IMG/VR virus record: IMGVR_UViG_3300044633_001257
Span: 1 to 22,391 of that record
Strand: one strand, 5' to 3'
Length of the DNA stretch: 22,391 nucleotides
Origin: a virus
Shown here: positions 22,164 through 22,391 of the stretch, piece by piece
How the letters are laid out: every line of letters begins with the position of its first letter
How positions within the stretch are numbered: position 1 is the stretch's first letter
Position numbers and translations under genes: made by a program
The notes under the pieces: generated by a model
Database searches by the model: none
The model's input: only the letters and a program-made list of their open reading frames with translations
Told to the model about the DNA's origin: nothing

Positions 22164-22165
22164 AT

Positions 22166-22189
22166 AAATGGGAGATTAATCTCCCATTT
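22166..22189. terminator. 24-nt perfect palindrome just after the GIY-YIG stop
   Basis: Positions 22166-22189 equal their own reverse complement, centred between 22177 and 22178, with AAATGGGAGA on the left and TCTCCCATTT on the right. As RNA it can form a hairpin with a GGGAGA/TCTCCC core, starting 2 nt after the stop codon. Only the TTT of the stem and a CATATAATT stretch follow, so the U-tract is weak. It can act on either strand, including for the minus-strand gene from the right edge. A protein-binding palindrome is an alternative. Confidence 0.6.
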
Positions 22190-22238
22190 CATATAATTGC
22201 CTGTCTATTAAAAAGCTATATTATATAATCATTGCTTC

Positions 22239-22258
22239 AAGAAGTCAACCTACTTCTT
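22239..22258. other. Hairpin over the stop of the right-edge gene
   Basis: AAGAAGT (22239-22245) pairs with ACTTCTT (22252-22258) around a 6-nt loop and overlaps the minus-strand stop codon. No U-tract follows on the minus strand, so termination here is doubtful. Confidence 0.35.
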
Positions 22259-22391
22259 CATATCAGCACAACTATCTACTGCTGGACAATCGTTGCATAT
22301 GTTGCCAGCTGTTTCTTTACAATTCACAATAATCTTTATTTGGTCAAGATCTGATGTAATCTCATTTAATATTTGATATTCAGAATGCACA
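22250..22391 (-). CDS. C-terminal part of a small cysteine-containing protein, partial at window edge
   Basis: A minus-strand frame is open from the right edge to a TAG at 22250-22252 and encodes at least 46 residues. It begins with an amphipathic helical stretch (SEYQILNEITSDLDQIKIIV) and ends in a Cys cluster (NCKETAGNICNDCPAVDSCA, then DMKK). The four cysteines, spaced C-x7-C-x2-C-x5-C, could bind zinc or an Fe-S cluster. The GTG at 22390 could be internal or the start; too little is visible to decide. No family is recognised. Coding is supported by the open frame and coherent residue pattern only. Confidence 0.5.
   Translation of the reverse strand, partial: VHSEYQILNEITSDLDQIKIIVNCKETAGNICNDCPAVDSCADMKK

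Noticed and set aside
21422-22189. Group I intron carrying the GIY-YIG gene
   Set aside because: The flanking genes are on the opposite strand and are not two halves of one split gene, and no intron core is recognisable. A free-standing nuclease gene fits better.

Overview
This AT-rich window looks like part of the genome of a T4-like (contractile-tailed) bacteriophage of the marine cyanophage/pelagiphage type. The evidence is the virion-protein vocabulary: an N-terminal DGTGDSIRDSFRKVNENF-type motif, the GDEFRRTLIRPK and FNDLAYGIIATN segments, and the VPTNNDLGRLAF opening. A T4-late-like box (GATAAATA), compact gene packing, a free-standing GIY-YIG nuclease and a phage-type queD agree with this. 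The host cannot be named from this window.

Left edge (1-926, +): the 3' part of a charged, lysine/glutamate-rich protein of unknown function. Its frame is open to the window edge, so the true start is probably outside. It ends convergently with the structural operon, overlapping it by 8 nt. Its last codons contain a 14-bp stem that may separate the two converging transcripts.

Structural operon (919-19912, -): transcribed right to left, probably from a late-type promoter at 19954-19961. The order is a giant 4452-residue virion protein, a 16-codon mini-ORF with its own ribosome-binding site, a 323-residue tail-type protein, and a 1533-residue protein built largely of fibronectin-III/Ig-like repeats. 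The genes are joined by a 10-nt gap, a 1-nt stop/start overlap and a 1-nt gap, so translational coupling is likely. The giant protein starts with a widespread phage virion motif, carries six copies of a helical RDxxxxxDAxxxDxxxGG module, beta-helix-like and FCCH-like segments, and ends in a lectin-like (LamG/ConA-type) domain. I infer that these three proteins form distal tail or adhesion structures.

Small-gene cluster (19995-20787, +): a zinc-ribbon protein with little or no leader, a lysine/proline/alanine-rich protein ending in an AT-hook, and a 26-codon reading frame with a good ribosome-binding site that looks like the broken start of a larger enzyme gene. A strong bidirectional terminator follows.

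Right part (20822-22391): queD (6-carboxytetrahydropterin synthase) on the minus strand, driven by a perfect-consensus sigma-70 promoter. Divergent from it is a GIY-YIG homing-endonuclease-like gene with a structured leader and a 24-bp palindrome just after its stop. The window ends in the C-terminal part of a cysteine-containing minus-strand gene. I see no tRNA, CRISPR array, insertion sequence or integrase. The only gene-free stretches are short and are described below.
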